Source: Sulfurimicrobium sp963741495 (GTDB lineage Bacteria; Pseudomonadota; Gammaproteobacteria; Burkholderiales; Sulfuricellaceae). From it: a stretch of 64,000 nt of DNA. Of the stretch, positions 8,902 to 18,083 are shown piece after piece. Numbering within the stretch: the stretch's first letter is position 1; the number at the start of each line of letters is the position of its first letter. The translations under genes and the position numbers were made by a program. The notes below the pieces were generated by a model that saw only the letters and a list, made by a program, of their open reading frames with translations, was not told the origin of the DNA and ran no database searches. The stretch is from the NCBI GenBank assembly GCA_963741495.1, contig CAVUID010000014.1:12424-76423 (forward strand), written 5' to 3'.

Positions 8902-9363
8902 ATGTTTGATTTTGGTTTCTCGGAACTGCTCCTGATCGGCGTTGTCGCCCTGGTCGTCATCGGACCGGAGCGCTTGCCAAAAGTGGCGCGTACAGCCGGG
9001 CATCTATTTGGCCGCATGCAGCGTTATGTGTCCGACGTCAAGGCCGACATCAATCGCGAAATGCAGCTCGACGAACTGAAAAAAATGCAGGAAGAAATGC
9101 ACGCTTCAGTCAATTCCATCGAAAATGCAGTGAAGCGGGATATGCAGGCCGGGGGCGAAGCGTTGCAGACGGCGGCACAACAAATTCACGAAATCGTCGA
9201 GTTGCCTGCTGCCGAGGCAACCCCTCCGGAACCTGTGTTGCAGGAAATATCCCCACTCACCGAGGCGCCTCTGCCGCAACTTGAACTGGATCTGGAATCG
9301 CCGGATCAGCCAGGTGCAGGCCATGAACAAGCCGATGCCAAAGAAAATAAGCATGCCTCCTGA
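8902..9363 (+). CDS. tatB: Sec-independent protein translocase subunit TatB
   Basis: A 153-residue TatB: MFDFGFSELLLIGVVALVV membrane helix, the conserved GPERLPKVAR hinge, a long amphipathic helix and an acidic, proline-rich C-terminal tail. With TatC it forms the receptor for twin-arginine signal peptides. A 65-base spacer separates it from tatA. Confidence 0.95.
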   Translation: MFDFGFSELLLIGVVALVVIGPERLPKVARTAGHLFGRMQRYVSDVKADINREMQLDELKKMQEEMHASVNSIENAVKRDMQAGGEALQTAAQQIHEIVELPAAEATPPEPVLQEISPLTEAPLPQLELDLESPDQPGAGHEQADAKENKHAS

Positions 9364-9381
9364 TCTTCTGCCTGTCCAGGA

Positions 9382-10206
9382 ATGGCAATGAGCGCTTCCG
9401 AACATGGTGAAACCTTTATTTCACACCTGATCGAGCTGCGCACCCGTCTGGTGCGTTCGATTATCGCGGTGCTGGTGGTGTTTGTGTGCCTCTTTCCCTT
9501 CGCCAAGGATCTTTATGCCCTGCTGGCCAGCCCCCTGCTGGCTAGTCTTCCTCAGGGTGGGCAGATGATCGCAACCGATGTGACCACACCCTTTTTCGTA
9601 CCCATGAAAGTGGCCATGATGACGGCCTTTCTGATTACATTGCCCTATGTGCTGTATCAGATATGGGCGTTTGTTGCCCCCGGATTGTACAGCCATGAAA
9701 AACGTCTGGGCGCGCCGCTGGTGGCGGCAAGTACGCTGCTGTTCCTGTGCGGCATGGCTTTTGCCTACTTTCTGGTGTTTCCGGTGGTGTTTGGCTTTGT
9801 GACATCCGTGGCGCCGGAAGGCGTGGCGGTCATGACTGACATCAACAAGTATCTGGATTTTGTCATTACCTTGTTCCTGGCATTCGGCTTCACTTTTGAA
9901 GTGCCGGTGGCAGTCATTCTGCTGGTCAAGATGGGCGTGGTCAGTGTTGAAAAACTAAGGGAAATTCGTTCTTACGTAATAGTCGGTGCTTTTGTGATCG
10001 GGGCTATTTTTACGCCCCCAGATGTCATTTCGCAGATCATGCTTGCCGTGCCGCTGTGGCTGCTTTATGAAGCAGGCATCCTGGTCGCCTCGATGATGTC
10101 AAAGCCAACGGTGGCCGCAGAGGCTGAGCCTTACCGCCCGATGAGCGATGAAGAGATGGAGCGGGAGATGGACGTCATCGAGTCGAAGCAGGACAAGCCC
10201 GAGTAA
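9382..10206 (+). CDS. tatC: Sec-independent protein translocase subunit TatC
   Basis: Polytopic membrane protein of about 274 residues. Seen are the FISHLIELRTRL N-terminal signature, a P-F-F-VPMKVA loop and six hydrophobic segments. The C-terminal cytoplasmic tail is acidic and ends in KQDKPE. It is the primary RR-signal receptor. An ATG two codons downstream (9388) is an equally possible start. Confidence 0.96.
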   Translation: MAMSASEHGETFISHLIELRTRLVRSIIAVLVVFVCLFPFAKDLYALLASPLLASLPQGGQMIATDVTTPFFVPMKVAMMTAFLITLPYVLYQIWAFVAPGLYSHEKRLGAPLVAASTLLFLCGMAFAYFLVFPVVFGFVTSVAPEGVAVMTDINKYLDFVITLFLAFGFTFEVPVAVILLVKMGVVSVEKLREIRSYVIVGAFVIGAIFTPPDVISQIMLAVPLWLLYEAGILVASMMSKPTVAAEAEPYRPMSDEEMEREMDVIESKQDKPE

Positions 10207-10234
10207 CTGGAGCGCGGCGTTACCCTTCAGCGGC

Positions 10235-11389
10235 TTATTCTGCTGCCTGGCGCTGTTCCATCCTTGGGCGTTTCCCCACACCTACCTGAAGCAATAGCTC
10301 GGTTTTGCTGCGCATCAGTCGAAGCGCGGCGGTTTTTCCGGGCGGCAGTGCGGAAATCTGGTTGAGCATGGTCGAGGAATCGGTGATCGGCTTATCGTTT
10401 ACCGCCAGCAGAATATCCCCAGGCTTGACGCCCGCCTTGTCTGCCGGCCCACCGCGCAGAACGCCGGCGATCAGTGCGCCATTGGGTGCCGGTAGCTTGA
10501 AGGACTCGGCCAGCTCCGGCGTGATGTCCTGGACTTCAACCCCGATCCATCCGCGCGTGACCGCGCCATCCCGAATGATCTGTTCCATAACCTGTCTTGC
10601 CAGACTGGCGGGGATGGCAAAACCGATGCCGAGTGAGCCGCCGGATTTGGAAAAAATGGCACTGTTGACGCCGATCAGGTTGCCGTTCCCATCCACCAGT
10701 GCGCCCCCAGAGTTGCCCGGGTTGATCGCCGCATCGGTCTGGATGAAATTCTCGTAGGTGTTAATGCCAAGGTGGCTGCGTCCCAGGGCGCTGATAATGC
10801 CCATGGTTACGGTCTGCCCAACACCGAAGGGATTGCCGATGGCGAGTACGACGTCGCCGACCTGCGCCTCTTCCACCCGGCCGAAAGTGACGGCGGAAAG
10901 ATTGGGAAGATCAATTTTTACGACTGCCAGATCCGTTTCGGGGTCGGTGCCGATTACGCTTGCCGAACTGGTGCGGCCATCAGCAAGGGCAACTTCGATT
11001 TCGTCTGCCGCTTCCACAACGTGATGGTTGGTCAGGATGTAGCCTTCCTTGCTGACAATGACCCCGGATCCAAGGCTGGATTGCTGTTGTGGTTCGGCGT
11101 CCAGGCGATCACCAAAGAAATGACGGAAAACCGGGTCGTCCATCAAGGGATGGCGCGGGACGGGTGTTTCCTTGCTGGTGAAAATATTGACCACTGACGG
11201 CATCGCTTTCTTTGCTGCCTGATTGAGTGGCGCCAGCTTCTGTAGGCCGTTCTGGGGCGCAATTTCCTGGATCAGGACGTTGCCGCCTCCGCGCCAGGGT
11301 AAAAGTTCCGGGCGGATCAGGGAGATCGCAAGCAGTATGCCAAGTGCGATGGTTGCACTTTGCGCGAAGATAAGCCAAAGTCTGCGCAT
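10235..11389 (-). CDS. membrane-anchored S1C serine protease with one PDZ domain (DegS/DegQ-like)
   Basis: 384 residues: an N-terminal membrane anchor (residues about 5-25), a trypsin-like domain and a single C-terminal PDZ domain. The catalytic triad is visible as His in TNHHVVEAADE, Asp in PETDLAVVKID and Ser in NPGNSGGALVDG. A single PDZ and an uncleaved anchor point to the DegS/AlgW architecture (regulated periplasmic protease) rather than the two-PDZ DegP. It is convergent with tatC and divergent from nif3; no anti-sigma factor gene is nearby, so the substrate is unknown. Confidence 0.9.
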   Translation of the reverse strand: MRRLWLIFAQSATIALGILLAISLIRPELLPWRGGGNVLIQEIAPQNGLQKLAPLNQAAKKAMPSVVNIFTSKETPVPRHPLMDDPVFRHFFGDRLDAEPQQQSSLGSGVIVSKEGYILTNHHVVEAADEIEVALADGRTSSASVIGTDPETDLAVVKIDLPNLSAVTFGRVEEAQVGDVVLAIGNPFGVGQTVTMGIISALGRSHLGINTYENFIQTDAAINPGNSGGALVDGNGNLIGVNSAIFSKSGGSLGIGFAIPASLARQVMEQIIRDGAVTRGWIGVEVQDITPELAESFKLPAPNGALIAGVLRGGPADKAGVKPGDILLAVNDKPITDSSTMLNQISALPPGKTAALRLMRSKTELLLQVGVGKRPRMEQRQAAE

Positions 11390-11410
11390 GGAGTCAGGGA
11401 GAACGCTTTA

Positions 11411-12157
11411 ATGTTGTTAAAGGAATTAGATCAATATATTGGGCAGTTGCTGGAAATTTCAAACTACCGCGATTATTGCCCAAATGGTGTGCAAGTGGAA
11501 GGACGGCCTGAAATCAGGACTATTGTGACTGGCGTCAGTGCCAGTCTGGATGTGTTACAGGCTGCCAGCGCAGTGGGTGCGGATGCAGTTCTGGTTCATC
11601 ACGGGTATTTCTGGAAAAACGAGGCGCCCCGGATTACGGGCGTCAAACGTGCCCGCATAGCGCATCTGATGGAACATGGCATGAGTCTGCTCGCCTATCA
11701 CTTGCCCCTGGATGCGCATCCGGTGCTGGGAAATAACGCACAGCTGGCCCAGTTGCTGGGTTTCCAGGCCGAGGGGTATTTTGGGGAACAGAATATTGCT
11801 GTGGTGGGCCGACTGCTGAAACCCATGTCCTTGCAAAGGCTGGGGGGCGCAGTGGAGGAAAAACTGCGGCGCCAGCCTTTGGTTGTGGGTGATGAGAGTG
11901 CCATTATCCGCCGCATCGCCTGGTGCAGCGGGGCGGCACAGGATTATCTGGCTGAGGCAATTGAATTGGGCGTGGACGCTTTTCTTACCGGCGAGGTATC
12001 GGAGCAGACTGTGCATCTGGCGCGTGAATCCGGCGTGGCATTTATTTCCGCAGGCCATCACGCGACTGAACGTTATGGCGTGCAGGCGCTTGGCGCCCAT
12101 CTGGCGCAGCAGTTCGGTATCAAACATCAGTTCATCGAGATCGAGAATCCTGTCTGA
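11411..12157 (+). CDS. Nif3-like dinuclear metal centre protein (YbgI family)
   Basis: 248-residue Nif3/YbgI family protein. Candidate metal ligands are the HH of VLVHHGYFW and of SAGHHATERYG near the C-terminus. Family members bind two divalent metals; a GTP cyclohydrolase type 2 activity has been proposed for some, but the physiological role is unsettled. ATG 11411 was chosen from the family N-terminus; upstream in-frame sequence overlaps the divergent protease gene. Confidence 0.9.
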   Translation: MLLKELDQYIGQLLEISNYRDYCPNGVQVEGRPEIRTIVTGVSASLDVLQAASAVGADAVLVHHGYFWKNEAPRITGVKRARIAHLMEHGMSLLAYHLPLDAHPVLGNNAQLAQLLGFQAEGYFGEQNIAVVGRLLKPMSLQRLGGAVEEKLRRQPLVVGDESAIIRRIAWCSGAAQDYLAEAIELGVDAFLTGEVSEQTVHLARESGVAFISAGHHATERYGVQALGAHLAQQFGIKHQFIEIENPV

Positions 12158-12216
12158 TTCTGCATTTTTCTGTATTTGGATGTAAAATCAGAGGAATAAC
12201 AGAGGTTCTTAAAGCC

Positions 12217-13638
12217 ATGTCGGAAAAAAAGCCAAGCTTGTTGATTGTTGATGATGATGCGCTGATTACCGATACCCTGCATTTTGTGCTGAGCAAGGAT
12301 TTCGAGGTTTATGTCGCGGACTCTCGCGCCCAGGCGGCCAGCCTGTTGCGCCAGTTGGATCAGCCACCGCAGTTGGCCCTGGTAGACCTGGGCCTGCCGC
12401 CCTTGCCGCATCGCCCGGACGAGGGGTTCAGACTGATCGGGGATTTGCTGGCGCGGGTGCCGGAAATCAAGATTGTCGTGCTTTCGGGCCAGAATGATGA
12501 TGCCAATGCGCGTCACGCTCGTGCGCTCGGTGCGGTGGAGTTTATTTCGAAACCGTGCGAGCCGGAGCGCATCAAGTCGCTGTTGTTCGACGCGCTGCGA
12601 ATTCATGAAGTGGAGCAGTCAAAAGAGATCGAGCCCGGGCGTGGTTGCGATATTCTTGGTGCTAGCCTGAATGCCGAGAAATTGCGCCAGCAGATCCGGC
12701 AGTTTGCAGACGCCCCTTTCCCGGTGCTGATCGAGGGTGAGTCCGGTAGCGGCAAGGAACTGGTGGCGGGTTGCCTGCACCGCCTCAGTGTGCGCGCAAA
12801 AAAACCTTACCTGGCGCTCAATTGCGCCGCAATTTCTCCCACTCTGGTGGAACCGACGCTGTTCGGTTACAGCAAAGGCGCTTTTACTGGCGCGACGGCA
12901 TCCCGTGCTGGCTATTTCGAGGATGCCAGCGATGGCACCCTGTTTCTCGATGAAATCGGGGAGCTTCCGGTCGAATTGCAGGCCAAGCTGTTGCGCGTAC
13001 TGGAAAACGGAGAATATCAGCGCGTTGGAGAAACCCAGCCGCGACACAGCAATGCGCGCATCGTAGCCGCGACCAATCGCGATTTGCGCCAGGAAATCAA
13101 GGCCGGCCGTTTTCGTGCCGATCTCTACCATCGTCTCAGCGTGTTTACCGTGAGCGTGCCGCCGTTGCGCGAGCTGGGGGAGGACAAAACGCTGTTGCTG
13201 GAACATTTCCGTGATTTCTATGTGCGCCAGGGCGGGGGCGTGCCGTTTCGGCTTGAGCCGCCAGCACAGCGGGTATGGGATGGCTATCCTTTCCCGGGTA
13301 ATGTGCGCGAATTGCGCAATATCGTGATCCGGTTAGTCACCAAACATGCAGGGCAGAGCGTGTCGCGCGAAGATTTACAGGCGGAACTGGATACCGAGGC
13401 CGATTTTCTGCCCGAGATGTTGCCCAGTGATCCAGCTGCGATGCAGGAGCTGGCGAAGAAGCATTTGCAGCTGCATGCCAATTTCAACCTCGATCAGACG
13501 CTCAAGCAGTGGGAGCAGGCTTATGTGGAAGCGGCGCTCAAGCTGACACATGGCAATCTCAGTCAGGCGGCCAAGCTGTTGGGCGTGAATCGCACCACGC
13601 TGTATAGCCGGATGCAGACCTATGGATCATCAGATTAA
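12217..13638 (+). CDS. sigma-54-dependent response regulator (NtrC family)
   Basis: 473 residues with a receiver domain (acidic DDD at 12-14, phospho-acceptor Asp57 in LALVDLGLP, Lys112), an AAA+ domain (Walker A GESGSGKE near 174-181, the sigma-54 contact loop GAFTGA, Walker B LFLDEIGE) and a Fis-type helix-turn-helix at the C-terminus (LSQAAKLLGVNRTTLYSRM). It should bind enhancers and activate sigma-54 promoters when phosphorylated. It lies 61 bases upstream of the pilus operon on the same strand, so control of that operon is a reasonable inference. No partner histidine kinase is in the window. Confidence 0.92.
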   Translation: MSEKKPSLLIVDDDALITDTLHFVLSKDFEVYVADSRAQAASLLRQLDQPPQLALVDLGLPPLPHRPDEGFRLIGDLLARVPEIKIVVLSGQNDDANARHARALGAVEFISKPCEPERIKSLLFDALRIHEVEQSKEIEPGRGCDILGASLNAEKLRQQIRQFADAPFPVLIEGESGSGKELVAGCLHRLSVRAKKPYLALNCAAISPTLVEPTLFGYSKGAFTGATASRAGYFEDASDGTLFLDEIGELPVELQAKLLRVLENGEYQRVGETQPRHSNARIVAATNRDLRQEIKAGRFRADLYHRLSVFTVSVPPLRELGEDKTLLLEHFRDFYVRQGGGVPFRLEPPAQRVWDGYPFPGNVRELRNIVIRLVTKHAGQSVSREDLQAELDTEADFLPEMLPSDPAAMQELAKKHLQLHANFNLDQTLKQWEQAYVEAALKLTHGNLSQAAKLLGVNRTTLYSRMQTYGSSD

Positions 13639-13699
13639 GCCCGGTACAGATCACTTCTGGCTTGGCCAGGGGTTGCCAAATCTGGAGCAATGTCGATAA

Positions 13700-15070
13700 A
13701 TGTACCTCACCCATTTCGGCCTCTCTCAGCCGCCCTTCAGGATTACTGCCCATACCGAGTTTTTCTATGGCGGGGGCAATCGCGGTGCCATTCTGGATGC
13801 TCTGATCTATGCCATCCGGCAGGGGGAGGGTATCGTCAAGGTCAGTGGCGAGGTGGGGAGCGGTAAAACCATGTTGTGCCGCATGCTGCAGGAGCGCCTG
13901 CCGGCGGAAGTGGAGACGGTTTACCTTGCCAACCCGAGTGTATCCCCGGATGAAATTCTGCATGCCATCGCTTTTGAGATGCAGCTCTCACTGCCGCGTG
14001 AGGCGGCACGCCTGGAGGTCATGCAGGCTTTGCAGGAGTATCTGGTAGAACGTCACGCCCAGGGCAGACAGGTGGTGGTATTCGTGGAAGAAGCGCAAAG
14101 TATGCCGCTGGAAACGCTGGAAGAAATACGTCTGCTCTCAAACCTGGAAACGCAGCATTACAAGCTCTTGCAGATCGTGCTGTTCGGTCAGCCCGAGCTG
14201 GACAAAAATCTGGCCCGGACGGAGATCCGCCAGCTCAGGGAGCGCATTACCCACAGCTTTAGCCTCAAGCCGCTGACGGCCAGTGAAATCAGGGATTACC
14301 TGATGTTTCGCTTGCGCGCGGCAAATTACCATGGGCCCGATCTGTTCGGCCCCGCCGTCATCAAGCTGATCGCACGGGCCTCCAGGGGGCTGACGCGACG
14401 TGTGAATATCATCGCGGACAAGACCTTGCTGGCGGCATTTGCGGATAACACGCACACCATAAGCCTGAAGCATGTGCGCGCCGCGATACAGGACAGCGAA
14501 TTCGATCTGGCGGAAAAGTCCGTGCCGTGGCCGAAATTTGCCGTGGGGCTGGCCTTGCTGCTGGCAGGGGTGGGGCTGGGGGCCATGCTGCACGTGTTTT
14601 TTCAGCCGCAGCCAGACGGGCAGGTTGAGCCTGCGTCCGAGGAAGCTGTTGTTTCGGTCTCGCCTGCGCAGGCGGCGCCTGTTGCTGAAGCCGTGCGGGT
14701 TGTCCCCCCTCGGCCGGAGACGCCCATGGCGGCTGTCGATATTGTTGACCAACGTTTGGCCGCAACACAGGGCTGGTTGTCCAGGCAGGGGAGCGCGACC
14801 AGCAGCATCCAGCTGATGGGCTCCAATGATCTTCAGCAGTTGCGCTGGCAACTGGCGCAACTGGGGCATGACGTTGAAATGGACCAGGTTTTTGTGTACC
14901 GTACCAAGATAAACGGGCAACCCGCATGGACAGTGCTTTACGGAAGTTTTTCCGGTCGTGCGGAGGCCGCGGCGGCCCTTGCGCACCTGCCTGAGTCACT
15001 CAAGGCAAATCGTCCGATTTTACGCACGCTGCAGGGCGTACGGGCCGAGATTGCGGAGCATCAGAAATGA
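13700..15070 (+). CDS. mshM: AAA ATPase of MshM/ExeA type with SPOR-like C-terminus
   Basis: 456 residues. The N-terminal MYLTHFGLSQPPFRIT is typical of ExeA/MshM proteins. An AAA domain follows (Walker A GEVGSGKTMLC, Walker B VVVFVEEAQ), then a membrane helix near residues 275-297, a proline-rich linker and a C-terminal region resembling a SPOR peptidoglycan-binding domain. In MSHA and type II systems such ATPases help secretin assembly across the peptidoglycan. First gene of the assembly operon; its stop overlaps the next start (ATGATG at 15067). Confidence 0.88.
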   Translation: MYLTHFGLSQPPFRITAHTEFFYGGGNRGAILDALIYAIRQGEGIVKVSGEVGSGKTMLCRMLQERLPAEVETVYLANPSVSPDEILHAIAFEMQLSLPREAARLEVMQALQEYLVERHAQGRQVVVFVEEAQSMPLETLEEIRLLSNLETQHYKLLQIVLFGQPELDKNLARTEIRQLRERITHSFSLKPLTASEIRDYLMFRLRAANYHGPDLFGPAVIKLIARASRGLTRRVNIIADKTLLAAFADNTHTISLKHVRAAIQDSEFDLAEKSVPWPKFAVGLALLLAGVGLGAMLHVFFQPQPDGQVEPASEEAVVSVSPAQAAPVAEAVRVVPPRPETPMAAVDIVDQRLAATQGWLSRQGSATSSIQLMGSNDLQQLRWQLAQLGHDVEMDQVFVYRTKINGQPAWTVLYGSFSGRAEAAAALAHLPESLKANRPILRTLQGVRAEIAEHQK

Positions 15071-16905
15071 TGAAATATAACAACGATAAAGCTTGCAACA
15101 TGGAGTACGTGATGAACCTGTTTGGGTTGCCGAAAATGAAGTATTGGCAGGGTTTTTGCGTCGCGCTGGGGGTTGCAGCGTTGACTGCGGGCTGCGCTTC
15201 CAACCAGCCGCCAATCACGATTTCCCCGAATCATATCCAGCCCGAGACGCAGGCCAAGGCCAGCGGTATCCCCGAGCCCGTCAAGGCCGGCGCGTTCGTG
15301 CCGCCACCCAAGCCTTCCGTCAAGCCGCAGACCTATAGCGTGGTGGTGAACGAAGTGCCAGTAAAGGAATTGCTCTTTGCCCTGGCGCGGGATTCAAAGC
15401 TCAATGTGGATATCCATCCGGCGATTCAGGGGCTGGTCACCATGAATGCGGTAGACGAACCGCTTGATGCCATTCTGGCGCGGTTGTCAAACCAGGTCAG
15501 CCTGCGCTACAAAGTGGAAGGGAATACGCTTGCCATCACACCGGATACGCCCTACCTGAAGACCTACCGGGTGGATTACGTGAATCTGTCGCGCAATACC
15601 ACCTCGAACATCGGGGTGTCGTCACAGATCGCCGGGGTGGGAACATCGGCTACTGGCGGGTCCGCGACCGGTGCGACTGGCGCCGGGGGGGCGGGGAATA
15701 ATTCGGCCACTGCGGTCAAGAGTGCTTCGGACAATAATTTCTGGGAGGTCATGGGAGATAATCTCCGTCATATCCTGAGCGCGACCCGCTCGGTCGCCAG
15801 CACGGCCGAGGAAAAGGCTGCCAGAGCGGAATTCTTGCGTACCGATCGTGAAGATCGCCTGCGTCAGGCGGAGGCGGTGGCGCGAGCCGGATCCGGTGCG
15901 CCGGCGCTGTTCTCCAGCGCATTCGGCAATGAAAAGGCATTATCTGCCTTGGGTGAAATCAAGGAGCAGGTGATTGTGAACCCGGTTTCAGGTTCGGTTT
16001 CGGTGCTGGGAACGGAGCGTCAGCACAAGCTGGTCAAGGAATATCTGGCCAGCGTCACCAGTTCAACTCAACGCCAGGTGCTGATTGAAGCAACGATTGT
16101 AGAAGTAGGGCTGAAAGACCAGTTTCATGCGGGTGTTGACTGGACAAAAATCGGTCGGGCAACGGGCTTCAGCATTGAGACTGTGGCGAACGCCAAAGAC
16201 AATCTGGCCGGCAATCTGGCATCCTTTTTCAAGATTGGCTACAGCAGTGCCAACAACAACCTGACTGCTACCCTCAATCTGCTTGAATCCTTTGGCACAA
16301 CGCGCATCCTGTCGAGCCCGAAAATCATGGCGATCAACAACCAGACGGCGCTGCTCAAGGTGGTTAATAATGAGGTGTATTTTTCCATTGAAGTGCAGCC
16401 AGGCACGGTGTCAACCGCCGGGACCGTTCTTACGCCAACCGTTTACACCACAACCGCGCATACCGTGCCAGTTGGCGTGGTGATGAGCGTGACGCCGCAG
16501 ATCAGTGAAAGTGGCGTCGTCTCCATGACGGTGCGCCCCACCATTTCACGCGTCACGAGTTATAAGGATGATCCCAATCCGGCTTTGAGCGGGAATGTGA
16601 AGAATCAGGTACCAGTCATTCAGGTGCGCGAGATGGAGTCCGTGCTGCAGGTGAACAGCGGCCAGACCATTATCATGGGTGGCCTGATGCAGGATGATAT
16701 CGCGCGCGGCAGGGATGGCCTTCCCATACTGTCCCGCCCGGTTGGCTGGGGGGCTATTTTTGGCCAGCAGGAACGCAAGGTCTCGCAGACCGAGCTGGTC
16801 ATTTTCCTGCGTCCAACGGTCATCACCAATCCCTCTCTCGATAGCGAAGAATTGAGCGCCTATCGCCGCTTTCTCCCGGAACCGCAAGTAGCCGCCAAGC
16901 CATGA
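15067..16905 (+). CDS. mshL: MSHA-type outer-membrane secretin lipoprotein MshL
   Basis: Up to 612 residues, with a lipoprotein signal (LTAGC lipobox) near residue 43, an STN/secretin N-terminal domain and a C-terminal secretin barrel (VPVGVVMSVTPQI, SGQTIIMGGLMQDD, TELVIFLRPTVI). A Ser/Gly/Ala-rich linker lies around residues 185-215. It forms the outer-membrane channel for the pilus. The start is uncertain: ATG 15067 gives 4-base coupling to mshM, but ATG 15112 or the Met of MKYWQGF gives a more normal signal peptide. Confidence 0.92.
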   Translation: MMKYNNDKACNMEYVMNLFGLPKMKYWQGFCVALGVAALTAGCASNQPPITISPNHIQPETQAKASGIPEPVKAGAFVPPPKPSVKPQTYSVVVNEVPVKELLFALARDSKLNVDIHPAIQGLVTMNAVDEPLDAILARLSNQVSLRYKVEGNTLAITPDTPYLKTYRVDYVNLSRNTTSNIGVSSQIAGVGTSATGGSATGATGAGGAGNNSATAVKSASDNNFWEVMGDNLRHILSATRSVASTAEEKAARAEFLRTDREDRLRQAEAVARAGSGAPALFSSAFGNEKALSALGEIKEQVIVNPVSGSVSVLGTERQHKLVKEYLASVTSSTQRQVLIEATIVEVGLKDQFHAGVDWTKIGRATGFSIETVANAKDNLAGNLASFFKIGYSSANNNLTATLNLLESFGTTRILSSPKIMAINNQTALLKVVNNEVYFSIEVQPGTVSTAGTVLTPTVYTTTAHTVPVGVVMSVTPQISESGVVSMTVRPTISRVTSYKDDPNPALSGNVKNQVPVIQVREMESVLQVNSGQTIIMGGLMQDDIARGRDGLPILSRPVGWGAIFGQQERKVSQTELVIFLRPTVITNPSLDSEELSAYRRFLPEPQVAAKP

Positions 16906-18083
16906 GCCTGTTGATGAAAGCCTTGAAGAAGGCAGAAGAAAGCCAGCAAGGCGCGCTTGGGGGTAGTGAGCCAACGCTGCAGGAGCTGGAGGCGGAGTTG
17001 TCCCTGGAGCCCCGGGCGCAAGATGCTGCACCAGGGGTCGTGTCAGCGAAGAAGGCCGCATTCGACACCCCGCCGGCATCCGGCAATGGGGCTGCACAGC
17101 AAGCGGCCAACCTGTTTGCCGCCAAGGAATCCCGGGGTGATGGCAGCAAACGGTTGCTCGCGGCCTTGTCTGCAGTCGCGCTGCTGTTTCTGGTTGGTGG
17201 GGGCGCATATGTTTACATCGCGATCAACAAGCCGGGCTTGCTGATCTCAGCCCAGCCCGTCAATCCGCCACCTTCCGAGGCGGCGCCTCTTTCGGTGGCT
17301 GCGTCTCCACTGCCGGCGGAAAGTCAAATGCCGTCAGCAGCGCCGGTGCCCACTCCGGTCGAGGCAATGGGCGAGGTGCTGGCGCAGGCACGTTCGGTTG
17401 GCGATCTGGTTTCCAATGCGGCGGCGCAGGCCGCGAAAAAAATGCAGACCCGGGTAGAGGAGCCGGTGCCTGAAAGCGCCGTCAAGGTTTTGCGCGGCAC
17501 CCAGACTGAAATCAACCCCGATCTGGCTCAAGGCTACCAGGCCCTGCAGGAAGGGCGGCTGGAAGCGGCACAGGCTGCGTATCAGCGGCTACTGCAGCAA
17601 GAGCCGCGCAATATGGATGGCCTGCTCGGCATGGCCGCCGTGGCGGCGCGCTCAAACAATCCGGGCGAGGCCGGCAGGCTTTATCTGCGTGCGCTGGATG
17701 TGGAGCCGAAAAATACCTTTGCCCAGGCCGGTCTCTTGAACCTGCTGGGTAGTGCCGACCCTGCCGGTAGCGAGGCCAAACTGAAGCGTTTGCTGGCGGA
17801 TCAGCCGAGTGCTTTTCTGTACTTTGCGCTGGGCAATCTTTATGCCGCCGGGGAACGCTGGCCCGATGCGCAGCAAGCCTATTTCCAGGCACATCACCTG
17901 GCATCCGCCAATCCGGATTACGCATTCAACCTGGCGGTCAGCCTGGAGCACATCAAGCAGCCAAAACCGGCCCTCACCTATTATCAGCGCGCGGTGGAAT
18001 TGCTGGGCCGTGATGGTACGGCAAGCTTCGATCGCGTTGCGGCCGAGGCGCGCATCGTTAAATTGAAGCGGATGGCCGAATAA
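16902..18083 (+). CDS. TPR-containing pilus assembly protein (MshN-like)
   Basis: 393 residues: a cytoplasmic N-terminus beginning MSLLMKALKKAEES, a membrane helix near residues 88-110 (LLAALSAVALLFLVGG), a Pro/Ala-rich periplasmic linker and several tetratricopeptide repeats from about residue 205 on. The MSLLxKALKKAE start is typical of MshN/GspB-like partners of secretin ATPases. It overlaps mshL by 4 bases and abuts mshE. Confidence 0.82.
   Translation: MSLLMKALKKAEESQQGALGGSEPTLQELEAELSLEPRAQDAAPGVVSAKKAAFDTPPASGNGAAQQAANLFAAKESRGDGSKRLLAALSAVALLFLVGGGAYVYIAINKPGLLISAQPVNPPPSEAAPLSVAASPLPAESQMPSAAPVPTPVEAMGEVLAQARSVGDLVSNAAAQAAKKMQTRVEEPVPESAVKVLRGTQTEINPDLAQGYQALQEGRLEAAQAAYQRLLQQEPRNMDGLLGMAAVAARSNNPGEAGRLYLRALDVEPKNTFAQAGLLNLLGSADPAGSEAKLKRLLADQPSAFLYFALGNLYAAGERWPDAQQAYFQAHHLASANPDYAFNLAVSLEHIKQPKPALTYYQRAVELLGRDGTASFDRVAAEARIVKLKRMAE

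Noticed and set aside
13663..13678. Sigma-54-like TGGCCAGGGGTTGCC before mshM
   Set aside because: The GG and GC elements are 9 bases apart instead of the required 10, so it should not be functional despite the sigma-54 regulator next door.
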